A stretch of 64,000 nt of DNA from Siphonodentalium dalli (GCA_032622095.1 CP136061.1:59975301-60039300), one strand, 5' to 3'; counted from the stretch's first letter, positions 1-11,287 are shown. The notes: generated by a model not told the origin, from the letters alone. Numbers and translations: made by a program.

Positions 1-41
1 ATTAAAGACGCATATGGCCTTGGTTATATGTTATCTGTTAA

Positions 42-207
42 GGGATAACGGTGTGGTGTTTTGTGATTTCGGAAAGGTACAGTGCGAATATATTGTGGCA
101 AATTAAGTAAATGGGCGACGGCGGAGCCGGAGCCCATTAACGGGTATTTGCCACAGTATATTCGCCATGTTCCTTTCCGAAATCACAAAACACCACACCG
201 TTATCCC
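42..207. mobile_element. Palindromic MITE-like hairpin, 166 bp
   Basis: Two arms of roughly 60 bp are inverted copies. The left arm begins GGGATAACGGTGTGGTG and the right arm ends with its complement. Both carry the same TTTTGTGATTTCGG and GCGAATAT blocks, with a few mismatches. The loop holds a short GC-rich stretch. A non-autonomous DNA transposon is the simplest reading. I could not settle a target-site duplication, so the superfamily is open. Confidence 0.7.
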
Positions 208-304
208 CATTCTAATTCTCTTCGAATTTAATGTATTTCACGCCGTATCTGTCACGGTTTCATGTCAAGAAATTTGGTCAAATGATATTGAGACAATGAT
301 ATTG

Positions 305-365
305 ATGGGATATAACAGTGTGGTGTTTTGTGATTTCTGAAAGTATATGGGCGAATGTACTGACT
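305..365 (+). repeat. Third, unpaired copy of the 42-207 hairpin arm
   Basis: This stretch repeats the left-arm sequence (GGGATATAACAGTGTGGTG, then TTTTGTGATTT) in the same orientation, with several substitutions. It has no inverted partner close by. It is probably a solo arm or a remnant of a second insertion. Confidence 0.55.
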
Positions 366-1337
366 GTCAAATTTCGAAAAAGCGACGCCGCTGGTTTGTT
401 TATATTGCAACGAGCTAGTAAGTCGTCGGCATGTACTGCGTAAGGGTGACGTCATAGACACGGAACAGTGAGCGGAGCTGGATTGGCCATGGACGAGATT
501 AGGAATTCACCTGACATCAATTATCTAACATTGAAGCCGTGAACCGATATATGTTTATTCGCTCACCCAACATACATGGTACAGAGACAGAACAGATTAC
601 AATAACAATACATATCCCTATCACGCGCGGATAACAATTTATGTTAAATAGTAAAGCATATTTACTTAAAATGTACGTTAATTTTAGACCATTCGTTGCA
701 TGTACTCCATAAAGTTTGCATGTATAATATATGTGTTATCAGGACGTGACAGGGGATTTGCCAAAAAAGCATAAGGAGTTTATCGGTTATGGCAGGTTTA
801 TCAGGCTGTCTTCTGACAGGTGGTTGCTACCTGTTCCTCTTTCAGAACCGGACTATAGTTTGTGACAGTTTATCGATAATTAACCCCCCGCAATTATGTG
901 ATGTTTCAGGGGGTATATTCGCATAAGTGCATTAGAATTATAAATAAAAGTTATACTAATTAAGTATAAGTTATACCAATAGTATATCATATTGATAGCA
1001 TACTGATAGCACACTGATAACATATATAGGATAATAGGGCTGAAACTGTACATTATTTATAATATTATAGATTATATAAAGTACTGTTTGAAGCTATTAT
1101 CCGGCTTAAAAAATGGCCGAGTCCAAAGCGTCACCTCCCATCAGAATGTATTAGCCTTAATTTGGATCAAGACCTAAGTTGTACCATGCGGTCAGCCCTA
1201 ACCACGTGCCCATTGACTGCTTGGATGGCGTGCATGACATCTTAATCCGTTGCCAACTTAATGGACGGACAGTACCCCATCGCTTGATGGAACACGAATG
1301 ACCGACAATGAGCTCCTTTTACGAGTTTTGCCCTTAC
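366..1337. other. Non-coding interval, nothing recognised
   Basis: AT-rich sequence with no coding island supported by splice sites and no clear repeat structure. It may contain the remaining 3' end of the minus-strand membrane-protein gene, whose exon 4 ends in an open splice phase at 1338, but I could not place a terminal exon. Confidence 0.4.
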
Positions 1338-1385
1338 CTTTCGATATTGAGGAAAACGAGTGCATGGTTGGTGCGTACGGTATGC
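1338..1385 (-). CDS. Probable cytoplasmic-tail exon (exon 4) of small membrane-protein gene
   Basis: On the minus strand a pyrimidine-rich acceptor (TCTCCTATTAG) precedes a 48-bp open segment that ends at a strong donor (AAAG|GTAAGG). It begins in phase 1, exactly as the transmembrane exon at 2523-2656 ends, and itself ends in phase 1. The encoded tail segment starts IPYAPTMHSF. A proline-tyrosine stretch just inside the membrane is common in small cysteine-rich single-pass proteins. Because the exon is short, the call rests on the splice sites and the phase match. Reading through the donor gives an alternative ending at a stop about 80 bp further on. Confidence 0.4.
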
Positions 1386-2522
1386 CTAATAGGAGATTTA
1401 GCGATCTTGCAGGTTGAGATCGTTACTGAAGATCGAAGGACTATACAATTATATGTAAATTATTATATTAGTTTTTAGGTTTTGTCATGATGGTTGTTAA
1501 ACATACCACCCGGGAACTAATTGAGATTCGAGAACTTTTAACAGCTGCAAATTCAATGCCTTTACGTGAAGCAACATGACTGAAGTTTGAAGTCCACCCC
1601 ACTCGAGTGGCGAGGTTCTATAAGTATATCCCTTCTGCCATGTGTCTAGCTGTCAGCCAGAGCGATATTATACTTGAAAATCGTTGTCCAGATATATATA
1701 GATACATGCATACATTATGGTATCATACATGGTCATATATAAAATGAAATATCCAATTTAATGAACGAATGAACTATATCGTTCAGTAAATTGAACATTA
1801 TTGAGCCTCCGTTATTAAAATAATGGATCGTTATTTGTAAAATAATGTACGATCTCGACAACAACCACTATCCTATAAACTGGACGCGACGAACGAAGGA
1901 GTGAAGTCATAGCCATGTTTTAAATATACGTTTTAAGCACAAAACACACTTTGTGTGTGCCGAGAGTTTGTTTATATACAACGTGCACGTAAAGAGTGTG
2001 CGACAAGCAAAACACTGAACGCAGTGGCGACGTTTTTGGGAGAGTTATTCACGGTAACCCATTCAACATCGAAATCTTGAGTGGCGAGGATTAGCTAGAG
2101 CTATACCGGTATGTTGCAAACAACATGGTGGCAGTTTTAATCAAAGTTCAAATGGTGGGGTCTCTCCGGTGTTGAGTATTTTTCTTATCGCACACTCTTT
2201 ACATACTGTACATGTAACATAATATGGCGTTTGTTTACTAACACGACGTACGATCTTGACAATAACATGCTATTTATGCGAAATTTATTATTGGTATGTG
2301 AACAAAATATGTCTGTATTTTAATATTCTTTCTGTTTATGACGGGTTTTTAACAGATATGACCATTTCAACAGCAATACCCATCGCGTAGGCCACCCGTG
2401 CCTTCCATATGTCCCTTTAATATAGTGCAGTGTATATTTCACATATGTTCACAATTACATAACTGTACAAAGTTATGTAAATTATGAGGCCACAAATGTA
2501 TATGGTTTCTAATTATACGTAC
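1386..2522. other. Intron of the membrane-protein gene with a decayed inverted repeat
   Basis: Between the proposed exons 4 and 3. About 1965-2240 contains imperfect inverted copies of a segment with TAAAGAGTGTGCGA and GTTTGTTTA, and the string GTACGATC occurs on both sides, near 1849 and 2248. This looks like an old MITE. No coding signal was seen. Confidence 0.4.
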
Positions 2523-2656
2523 CTCCTATTGGTCTTGAGAATCGTCCACGATTGAATGATCGCCCTTTCTTGATTCCAATGTAGATGCAAATACCGACGC
2601 AGACAAATATGCAGAAGAAGACACACCCCATTACGATCCCCACTATTTTGCCGGCA
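2523..2656 (-). CDS. Transmembrane exon (exon 3) of small membrane-protein gene
   Basis: On the minus strand the exon runs from a good acceptor (TTCTCTTGCAG) to a good donor (GGAG|GTACGT), 134 bp. It encodes one hydrophobic helix of about 24 residues (starting IVGIVMGCVFFCIF) rich in Cys and Val. A basic cytoplasmic flank follows (KKGRSFNRGRFSRP), so the topology is type I with the N-terminus outside. It starts in phase 2, matching the end of exon 2, and ends in phase 1, matching the proposed exon 4. Residues around the helix give no family name. Small cysteine-rich single-pass proteins such as the CYYR1 and shisa families share this layout, but I do not claim homology. Confidence 0.7.
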
Positions 2657-3906
2657 CTGCAAGAGAACGATGGTTTATTTGGCAGCTTGATTATTATAAA
2701 GTATAAGTTTCAGGAGGCCCCACACTCGTGAATTTGCAAAAACTCTCAATTTCAAACATTCAATTTGAAGGAAAAAATCATTATCCAAATTAATTATAAC
2801 CATTATATGATATAGAACTATAACAACATATGTATTATGTAACAAAGTGATTTTTCAAAAAAAAGAAGATTTTTTTAGGCGGTCGTTTGAGAGTTTAACA
2901 GGAAAATATTTGCAAAAAATGCACTTCTTCGATGCTTTTAACATGAACTTTTTATTTCCGTCATCAGATGGATGGCGCATTTCTTCATTTGGAACATCGT
3001 TTTCGTTTTGGGAAGACATGACTTAATGCAATTATTTTATCTATATCAAGCGGTTTAAATATGATTTTTCATTTCGTCTGTCAACACTATACTAATCGTC
3101 ACACGGTGGAAATTGACCCACGCACCTCGTTAATATGCTAAATAGGACACACAAAGACTCTGAGAAACCTCGCTACATATTCATTACTAAATTGGCTTCC
3201 GATGAGAACGGGCTGTGTTGTTAAACGCCATGTAACACGATAATATAGCTTATTTCTGAGTTTCACGATTTTCAAGATGCCTATGTGTGTATATATGCAT
3301 CTTGTAAAAGTGACTGCCGTTAGATATAACCAAAAATAGAACCAGATTTAAACAAAAAACCAGGTGTGATTGTTAGGCCATTTCCGATAACCAACAAAGA
3401 TCGATGTTTACGTTGAATCAAACTGTGTAAATGAAGCCATTATATAACTTCAATATCAAATAGCAAATTTAATATCAAGCTATGCTAATAGTTCACACCT
3501 TGATGAAATAAACCAAAACGGAGGTGTACATGTGGTAATTAATCTGTAATCCCTCTTTTGTCGAAATAAATATAACGATATCAGTTTCCCATACCTCGAG
3601 GACCTGCATGAGCCCCGGTGACATCAGATGTACGGACAACTTTGCGACCGGATGCAAAGGGTTAACAAATAATGGTCTTTTTAAATTCCACATCCTATTT
3701 TGCCGCCACTAAAGTACATTAAAGAAAACGCCGACTATCATGGAGTCAGTTACATGTTGCCATGTGGCATCAATGGCACAAAGTGAACTCGTTCGGTGAA
3801 GGTTGCGTGTATACACCGCGAAGCACGTGCAATGTGTGAAATTTCGTGTAATTCTCTTGGAAAACATTTGTTGATTCTCATTTACACGTACATTTGTCGC
3901 ATTAAT

Positions 3907-3966
3907 ATGGCGGAAGCTTTAGATTCTCGAATGGATTCAGTAAAACGCTCACAGGAGATCCTACAG
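3907..3966 (+). CDS. Candidate first coding exon, unknown protein
   Basis: An ATG in good context (ATTAATATGGCGG) opens a 20-codon frame, MAEALDSRMDSVKRSQEILQ, that ends at a donor-like site (CTACAG|GTTAGT) in phase 0. The peptide is acidic and helical in character and looks like a protein start, but I do not recognise a family and no second exon is certain. An open segment at about 6802-6910 (plus) with AG and GT borders is also phase 0 and could be a downstream exon. The candidate lies in the intron of the opposite-strand membrane-protein gene. Confidence 0.35.
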
Positions 3967-4077
3967 GTTAGTGTGAATAGCAGACATTTTAACTCAATTA
4001 TTCTCGAATGGATTCAGTAAAACGCTCGCAGGAGATCCTACAGGTTAGTGTGAATAGCAGACATTTTAACTCAATAT
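3924..4077 (+). repeat. 77-bp tandem duplication across an exon end and donor site
   Basis: Two copies of a 77-bp unit (3924-4000 and 4001-4077) differ at very few positions. Each copy contains the last 43 bases of the candidate exon, the donor CTACAG|GTTAGT and 34 bases of intron. The duplication is therefore recent and creates a second potential donor. Confidence 0.85.
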
Positions 4078-4796
4078 TACCACAGTGTTATAACAGAAAC
4101 ACGTGTATACATTTATAACGAAAAACACTTCACATAAAACAAATACTCGAGGCACAATTAATATTCATAACGCATCATCGATCGGGACTACTATTTCCAC
4201 GTTTAAGTTTGAAATCTGTTATATTAATATTGGAATTTAAATAACATTAGGATCCGAGTGTGGTCGTTGGCATTGTTTAATCCAGCGTAAACAGATGTCT
4301 TAGTTACTTTTTGATTTAGGAAACCGAACTAAAACATGTGTATAAATATCGCTCGTCAACCGGACATGTTCCCCATGCATATTCCAACACCTTTATAGCT
4401 AAATAACAGATATTTTGCTCTCGTGTTTGTAAACCCCCTACTGCTTATACTGGTTGTTAGGGAGTCGCTTGTTGTGTTTTCCATATCGCTAGGCAGACAC
4501 ATGTCGTATGGACGATTAAGCTATCGGCTCATTGGCTATAATTGAAAATGGGGCGGTAACCTACGGAACGGTCCATTAGTGTTATAAGCTGGCTGGTGGG
4601 ACCAAATTTCGTTTCTCTTTTAGCGGGAATTACGATTTATCCACCTTCGACTTAACCGTGATTATTCAAATGGCTTTGCACACAAGCTCAGCCGGGACAA
4701 AGCAATGGCTTCGACTTAAGTGGGGTATTCGAGTTACCGACGTTCGATATATAAACCTAAACAGAGTATGTACTTTTTCGAGTATGATTCACTTAC

Positions 4797-4881
4797 TGTA
4801 CTTCGCATGTTCTTCCGAAGCACCACTCCAATGCGCCACATTGACTGTCGGTTGTACATTCTGAATAACCCCAGAAGTCGC
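4797..4881 (-). CDS. Cysteine-rich extracellular exon (exon 2) of small membrane-protein gene
   Basis: On the minus strand an excellent acceptor (TTTTAATTTTTGCAG) and donor (TACA|GTAAGTG) enclose 85 bp. The exon starts in phase 1 and ends in phase 2. It encodes a compact ectodomain of about 28 residues starting DFWGYSECTTDSQCG and continuing WCFGRTCEV. The four cysteines have spacing C-x5-C-x5-C-x4-C. The signal-peptide exon ends in phase 1 and the transmembrane exon begins in phase 2, so exons 1-2-3 join without shifting frame. The mature ectodomain would be only about 30 residues, so it may act as a ligand-like or modulator peptide held at the membrane; that role is inference. Confidence 0.7.
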
Positions 4882-5441
4882 CTGCAAAAATTAAAATGAA
4901 TACGGGTAAAAGCCCTCAAATCATTAGCTAGATTTTAAAACCCAGCTCCTTTGTTCTACCTCGACGATCTATTTCTACGAATGGGCACTTTATACCATGC
5001 TTTATACCGCAAGTCGACATTCGTAATCTAGAATGGTCATGTTCCCAAGTTATGCATAACGAGCTCACACCGGGACCTATATTAGAGAAATATTTCGCTA
5101 CTTGCACCCAACCACAATAACAAACATCTGCATATAGTGCTTATGAATCCCACGCAATCCATTTCGTAGTCGATAGAGGCGTGTTGCTCATTTGCATGTC
5201 AGGGGGTATCTATCACATTGAAGCATTCGATATTCCAGTAATAAAGTTACTATTCTTCTGCAAACAACAATTATATTGAGTAAAAAATATTCTAAAATGC
5301 ATACGTGCCCAAATATAGATACATGGCATTACAACGACATTATATATTACGTATATATACTATACAGCATAACACAAATAGTTTAGCAAGTTTGCTTGCA
5401 TCGACGTTTAGTTTTGAAAAATGTTGTACCGCGTGTTATTG

Positions 5442-5853
5442 CACCTGATACAGACCAATGTTACTCTGTAGTAATACAAAACTATTAGTTAAAATTCCTC
5501 AGTGATAAAGGGTATGTGGCATGCCTTTAAAAAACTTCTCCAAATATGCCCGTTATTTCGTCAAAAACACTTCTTCAAATATCTCCGTTATTTAGTTAAT
5601 AAAAATAATTTCTTATTTCATAATTCGCGCTATTTCGTCATTTCGATGCATTTTTTATTCCGCAATTTCGCTGTATTTTCCTATTTCGCTTTTTCGTGGT
5701 ATTTCATATTTCGATAATTCGCTATATTTGACATATTATGGGATATTGGCATGCCTCAACGGCTGGCGTGGCATGCCACATACACTTTATCACTGAGGAA
5801 TTTTAACTAATAGTTTTGTATTACTACAGAGTAACATTGGTCTGTATCAGGTG
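5442..5853. mobile_element. hAT-like fold-back element, 412 bp, with 8-bp target duplication
   Basis: Terminal inverted repeats of about 80 bp start CACCTGATACAGACC at 5442 and end with the complement at 5853; they are nearly identical. The element is flanked by direct repeats TGTTATTG at 5434-5441 and 5854-5861. An 8-bp duplication is the hallmark of hAT-superfamily insertions. The interior is AT-rich and filled with short ATTTCG-type repeats, with no transposase, so it is non-autonomous. Confidence 0.85.
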
Positions 5854-6032
5854 TGTTATTGTGCCTATTGTGTTCATGGCAAAATCCACATACTGTTACG
5901 ACTCACACGAGCCATGTCAAGGGACGTGGTTTCAGCCAAGGACTATTATTTTCAAGAAAAACGTTCGTAAACGTCTCATTTGTCGAGATTTTTCGGAATT
6001 GTTCATATGTATACATGCAATTTCTCCTTGTA

Positions 6033-6244
6033 CAGTAATGCCCTAATTAATCGACCCCTTAACCACAGCAGAATTATGGGTAACTTTTCAGGATTTACTC
6101 GGAAATATGACTTGTTGTTATTCATCGGAAAGCTCTCACTGAGAGCTTTCCGATGAATGGCAACAATCCATATTTCCGACTAAATCCCGAAAAGGTAGCC
6201 ATAATTCTGCTGTGGTTAAGGGTCGATTCATTAGGGCATTACTG
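6033..6244. mobile_element. Tc1/mariner-like palindromic MITE, 212 bp
   Basis: The whole element is a near-perfect palindrome of two arms of about 106 bp meeting near 6138. The ends are CAGTAATGCCCTAAT and its complement, directly bordered by TA at 6031-6032 and 6245-6246. CAGT ends plus a TA target fit Tc1/mariner-type MITEs. There is no coding capacity. Confidence 0.85.
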
Positions 6245-6614
6245 TATATTATAAACTGTGTTTTATGCCGGTTAATGGAATCGTTAAATTCGTCAACTAC
6301 ATGGTTTAAGAATGTCCGGTAGCTCGTCCATTAACCATGACTTAAACACAATCCCTTTGTTTGTCATCTCGCATTATTTCTCCAAATGGATAGCTATTGT
6401 ATATGTATAACAGTCGTGTTAGTTTTAGGCTCGTTTCGGTATTGAGACTTTCTGTAAGACCGGAAGTTATGTTTTGTTGTTTGGCGATACACGTGTTTTG
6501 ATTTCCTGTAATTAAAATGTGACATCGAACTAACCTTGCCTATTGGAATAATACGTAACAGTAGATACACATCAACATCGAGTGAATGCAGTGTTACTGT
6601 CCTATCGGATAGAT

Positions 6615-6692
6615 AAATAATAATAATAATGATAATATTTATATAGCGCCTATCCCCCGCAAGGGGCCCTAAGCGCTTTACACATTATATAA
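6615..6692 (+). repeat. Dispersed TATATAGCGCC element
   Basis: A run of AATAATAATAATGATAATA leads into ATTTATATAGCGCC, a CCCCGCAAGGGGCC stem and AAGCGCTTTAC. I recognise this combination as a short dispersed repeat common in marine invertebrate genomes. The nature of the mobilising element is uncertain. Confidence 0.5.
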
Positions 6693-6984
6693 ATACACAA
6701 GAAATGCACATGGAAAATAATCAATAGATATGTGGAATTATATTATAATCAGATTTTGTTAGTTTTCTTTGTGTCGGGGTAGCGTCGTCGGAATATGTGA
6801 GTTTTTAAAGCAGATCGAAAATCGGTTAGCAAGCAAGATTGTCGCATTTCATTTGGTAGAGAGTTCCAAAAGCAAACAGATGTCTCGGGGGTTCTGTGTC
6901 CGAATGGCCGAACACGAGGTAATTATCCAAATACGAAACGAAAATCATTGCAATTCCGCCGATCAAATAATAAGAATCAACATT

Positions 6985-7725
6985 ACTGAGTCACAATGCT
7001 TCTATAATGTCTCTTGATCGATGCAAATTTGCGCAGGATGCGGGACGTACATGTGGCTACCTTCTGACGTTCGTATTTATGGAAAGCATGCAGCTTATAT
7101 TTTCCCTTGTCATTTGCCCCGGTTTTTACTGATGGCTCCAGTATATATAGCTGGTACAATAGATGTTTTACATAAGTCCCCATATGCCACCACATGCGAC
7201 TGACCTCTATTTGCACATCAAGGTATTTTTTAATTTTCTCTGCCTCTTTCTGGTATAAGTTGTAATCACTGGGCAAGGCAATATCTATTGAAAGACATTT
7301 GTTGTTGTCACGGTCTTTGAAAATAATGTCTGGTCTTTTACACGATGCTTTCCGGTCATACATTAGGTTGATGTTGCCTGTTGTTGTCACGTTTTGTGGT
7401 TTATGTTCCTGTCATTGCTATGTTATGCTTAGTCCATATTGTTTGCATACATTCCAGTGAACATGCATATGTTCAAACATTGTAGCGTCGCCCCATGTCG
7501 GAGTTAGTGTCTGGCAAGACCACACTATATATGTGCTCTGCGGTTGTGATACTTTTTGAGACATAGATATAGGTGGCATTTTGTGTCAATGCTCTTGTCT
7601 ATTATCTTGTGCTAAAAATATTTGTTTGCAGTGGTTTGATCTTGTGCTGCAATCAGCTGAGCTTCCATTTACAATTTTAGCCCTGCATTTCGTAGCCAAT
7701 CATACGTTGCCTCTCCAGTTTTCAA
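6985..7725 (-). pseudogene. Decayed C-terminal part of a LINE polyprotein
   Basis: Reading the minus strand down from about 7725, fragments in successive frames match the post-reverse-transcriptase tail of a common LINE type. A 'LIAAQDQ' segment and a degraded Cys/His region come first (about 7700-7450), then an open frame at 7390-6983. That frame holds RPDIIFKDRDNNKC, SIDIALPSD, the KEAEKIKKY helix and TCTSRILRKF. At about 7150 a frameshift interrupts the tail: the shifted frame reads TSIVPAIYTGAISKN, the expected continuation. No reverse-transcriptase palm remains. It is a 5'-truncated, frameshifted, inactive copy lying in the membrane-protein gene's first intron. Confidence 0.7.
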
Positions 7726-8334
7726 GTTGTTATATATAGTGCTGTCCATGATTTAGTTTATCTGCGATTTTGTTCATTTCTCACTTATTTTCCTTTTGGG
7801 TTCTGACTTTATTCATTCAGAATTTTCCGTTGCGCCTGTATCATTTGCACGCACATATATTCCAGTTTGAATTCATTTCTGAATTGCATTGCCGTTTAGT
7901 TATTAATTACCGCCCTTTGGTTTGAACATAATTATTAGGTTACATATCTTTGGATGTTTTCAAGTACTTGTCTGGCCCCACAACTTCTGTTTTAAACGCT
8001 GCTATAAATGTATATCATACCGATAGCGCCCTCAGATCGACATATGCATAATTTGTGAATATCTGCCATGTTATTGTGCATTACGGCAATTTTCTTGTTT
8101 TTCTGTTAATACAGGTTGTTAATTTCGGATAGTTCCCTATCAATGACACAAAAACTGCACTCGAGAACAGGAATGGGTTCGATGGTTCTTAAATAGTGTA
8201 TCACAATAATAGCTTGTACAAAATTTCACAAATAAATTCCAGACAGATTTTGAGAAAATCCATTTATAAATACCAGGAAATTTTAGCCAAACATGCGTCT
8301 GATCCTTAACCCTTTCATGACGGGAACTTCCTGA
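7726..8334. other. Non-coding intron sequence
   Basis: AT-rich, no supported coding island or clear repeat boundary. The upstream part of the LINE relic may extend here but is too decayed to read. Confidence 0.4.
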
Positions 8335-8550
8335 CTTGTTGCGAAAACCCTGTTGACCATAGGTCGTCATATATAAGAGAATACATGGGCCTGACACATT
8401 ATATATTATTTTTTATAATTCTTAAAGAATGTAAGAACAAATGATAAAAAAATTCTTAAAGAATGTAAGAAATAATGATAAAAAATTATAAAAAGTTGTT
8501 AAAGAATGTAAGAAAAAATTATAAAACATGTTAAAGAATGTAAGAGACTC
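8335..8550. repeat. Hairpin-related repeat with tandem TTAAAGAATGTAAG units
   Basis: Around 8339-8395 the sequence GACCATAGGTCG, ATATATAAGAGAATACAT and GGGCCTGACA matches one half of the hairpins at 45947-46015 and 50387-50455. It is followed by four copies of TTAAAGAATGTAAG spaced by about 35-45 bases. This is a diverged or partial member of that repeat family. Confidence 0.6.
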
Positions 8551-9129
8551 TTCTCTGTTGTATCTTGCAAATACTTTGCAAATAAATGCGCCCCGTATAA
8601 GCAACGTGTTCTGTATTATATAGAGTTACCTTACTATTTAAAATATTTCAACATGTTTATGAATGGTTTATTTATACACATGCACGATGGGTTTTCCTAG
8701 ATTCGTTCAGAATACCGAAAGGCCGCACAAATGACAACTTAAGAAATATAACTGTACTTAATATTATCGGTTTGCTTTACCAGCATCATAACAAATTAGC
8801 AGGACCACTTAAAACCTGGGGTAAAATATGCTTTGTTCAACATATACATGTAAACGCAGCTGGGCTGTTAACAAGGATCAAATGCGTACATATAAGTTTT
8901 CATCTGCAGATATGTCTAAGTACTTTAAGGGGAAGTTAGATGGGCCTATTTAAAATAATCAATATATACCCAGGGCGAGGTGTTCATAAATCACAATGGC
9001 ATTCGCGCGTCTGTATCGAATTGAACAAAACAACTTTGTATATGTATGAGTTTTCGTGAGATGGACGTGAAACAATTCCATTACTCCATGAAACCCCTAT
9101 ATACTCTACATGCACATAAATGCGTACAA

Positions 9130-9430
9130 CAAAGGAGGACTCTTTCTGTGTTTCTTTCTCCGTCCACTATACTTCTCTTTCTGTCTGTGTATATCTCTCT
9201 TCTTCCCCTTTCTCATTCCAAATATCTATAGACCCCCTCTATCCCATCTGCCTCCACCCTCTTTCTACCATCTCTCTCAATCTCTCCCGTCTCTCTCATC
9301 CTCCCTTCTCTAACTCAGCTATCTCCTACCCCCTCCCTTCCATATACCTATCTCCCCTACAATATATCTAGCTCCCTCTATCTCTCTTCAGCTGTAGAGT
9401 TCTCTCTCTCTCTTTCTCTCTCTCCCCCCG
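9130..9430 (+). repeat. Long pyrimidine-rich (CT/CCT) tract
   Basis: About 300 bases consist almost wholly of C and T in TCTCTC, CCCTC and TTTCTC runs. Open frames here are low-complexity Ser/Leu/Pro strings and are not taken as genes. It lies about 160 bases downstream (minus strand) of the signal-peptide exon, in intron 1. Confidence 0.8.
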
Positions 9431-9590
9431 ATTCCACATACACCAGTCGGTCTCTGACTATGGGTCGGCTATTTATCTACCCATAATTATGCCATGTCAC
9501 GCTGTGTCACATACAATTTATTGCTCAGACAATACCTCCATGATAATAGTGTTGCTATCACAGCGACCACATAAAATATTAAATACATAC

Positions 9591-9651
9591 CTGCTACATG
9601 CGTCGTAAACACCGATAATATCACAGCTGCTGTTAGTATAAAGTCTTCCAT
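9591..9651 (-). CDS. Signal-peptide exon (exon 1) of small membrane-protein gene
   Basis: On the minus strand ATG (context AGAAAATGG) opens 20 codons of a classic signal peptide, MEDFILTAAVILSVFTTHVA, ended by a consensus donor (GCAG|GTATGT) in phase 1. The next matching exon is 4881-4797, and the resulting G-D junction is a plausible cleavage region. Together with exons 2 and 3 the model gives a type I membrane protein of more than 90 residues: signal, four-cysteine ectodomain, one helix, basic tail. The gene spans at least 8.3 kb because of large introns that hold several transposons. The 5' UTR and promoter upstream of 9651 were not delimited. Confidence 0.7.
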
Positions 9652-10937
9652 TTTCTCTATAATAATATATCCGTTAAAGTATGAATTTTAAAGAGTGTCA
9701 GCTGTCGAAAAGTAAATTTTCGTCACACGTAATGCATTGATAAGAATGTGTACACTATATACTACGTAATTCCCATTTATGCGGACTCATTCAAAAGGAG
9801 TGTATGAATAGCCCGTGTTTACTTTTGCGCAAGAGTACTGTACATGACGCAGTCGACAGGCTTGGCCAGGTTTATTATCCTTCCCATGTCAATATACTTT
9901 ATGTGAACAAATTCTATATAAATCTATATCTTTAATTAGTGTGTGTGTTGATGCATGGTTGCCATATTGGCGGATAGTATCCACATCCGAAACGTCTGCA
10001 ATCATCGACCAATGCTATGCATCGATGCTAAAAATAATAGGCATTCATTAATTGAAAATGCACACAATGCATAGTATTGGGCGCATTTGATAAGTTGTGA
10101 CTCTTCAGTGCGTGTGGGGCAATCGTACAACTCGATACTTTCCGTCTATTCCGCGAATCGGGTAAGCCCATTCGACCGTCATTTCGCAGCCAAGCGGAAA
10201 TGGCCGATCCGACGAGCGATTTACGATTGTGTGTGGGGTTGTTGTCTGGACAAGAATGTATTCAATTAATTAAAGGGATGCAAGGCAATCGCAGTATCAG
10301 TAAAGTCAGGCGTTTATATAAAACTAAGACGTGTATATTACAGGCATCCAGTTTGCTCACATTTGAGTAAACTGTACATTTTACACGCTGTGTGCATACA
10401 TCCATATTTTAGCACATTAATGACCTTAATTTGAGTCAATAGCCTGGTTTAGCCACTTGTGCGTGTAACTTATATTAACGTGTGTCAACATTACCAGCGG
10501 AATGTACCTGACTCTCGTGAGCATTTCACACACACGCGTACGTTCAACCATTTTTGGAAGTTTTGTAAGCAACGTGTAGCATACGAAACTTCTTGCATCT
10601 TGCAAAGAGGAATAATCCAATCTTCTGATAACCGCATGAGGGACAAATGCAATGCAGGAAATGTGACAATGAGAAATTGAATGAGCGTGAAGAGTTATTT
10701 TGATTGAAGTCTACCAAGTGTATCGGTACTTGCAGCTTGTCGTCAACACCGACTATCTTCTACACGTTTTCCTGCTATAATTAGTACACGCGCGTTTGAC
10801 CGATATCTATAACGGGTAGGTTTGGCACCGTAAAATCGCGTGACTTTTCGTTATAAAGTGCACACTGCATAACATGACATTATATGGCGTTTTACTTTTA
10901 AACGTGATATTCGTGATACTTTTCGAACGCGACTTAA
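9652..10937. other. 5' flank of the membrane-protein gene; no further gene supported
   Basis: Contains the presumed promoter side of the minus-strand gene. Open frames near 10087-10680 overlap on both strands, lack recognisable domains and are taken as chance. Confidence 0.35.
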
Positions 10938-11287
10938 AGTGGTACAGTACACTGAATCCAGTTTTTGGGACCATCTCCTTTTATACTCAACATAATAATA
11001 TGCAACAACTGCATGAATGAATTTGAGCTATGGATTTGTGTAAAATACACTCTTGTGTTCAATGAACGATGCAACATGGGAACTATAATGAAAATGAATT
11101 TATGACTCCAGTCATAAAATCATTTTCATTATAATTACCATGTTGTTTGTATATTATAGTTCATGGAGCACATGAGTGTATTTTGCACTAATCCATGGCT
11201 CAAATTCAGTCATTTGTTACAAATATTCTGTTGGAGTACAACAAGAGATGGTCCCATAAATGACCGGATTTAGTGTACAGTACCCCT
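10938..11287. mobile_element. TTAA-flanked palindromic MITE, 350 bp
   Basis: Ends AGTGGTACAGTACAC (left) and GTGTACAGTACCCCT (right) are inverted, and each is bordered by TTAA (10934-10937 and 11288-11291). Further inverted blocks run nearly to the centre: GGGACCATCTC near each end, GAATTTGAGC, and CATTTTCATTATAA around 11100-11140. TTAA targets suggest a piggyBac-type origin. A TA target cannot be excluded because TA lies inside TTAA. Confidence 0.75.

Noticed and set aside
252-461. Minus-strand frame overlapping the hairpin arm copy
   Set aside because: Half of it lies within a repeat arm and no splice-site phase fits the tail of the membrane-protein gene.
3595-3703. Minus-strand open segment ending at CGAG|GTATGG
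   Set aside because: Only phase 0 is open, which does not fit between exons 2 and 3 of the membrane-protein gene, and the peptide has no recognisable character.
9046-9371. Overlapping open frames rich in Ser, Leu and Pro
   Set aside because: They lie entirely in a CT-rich low-complexity tract; three frames are open at once.
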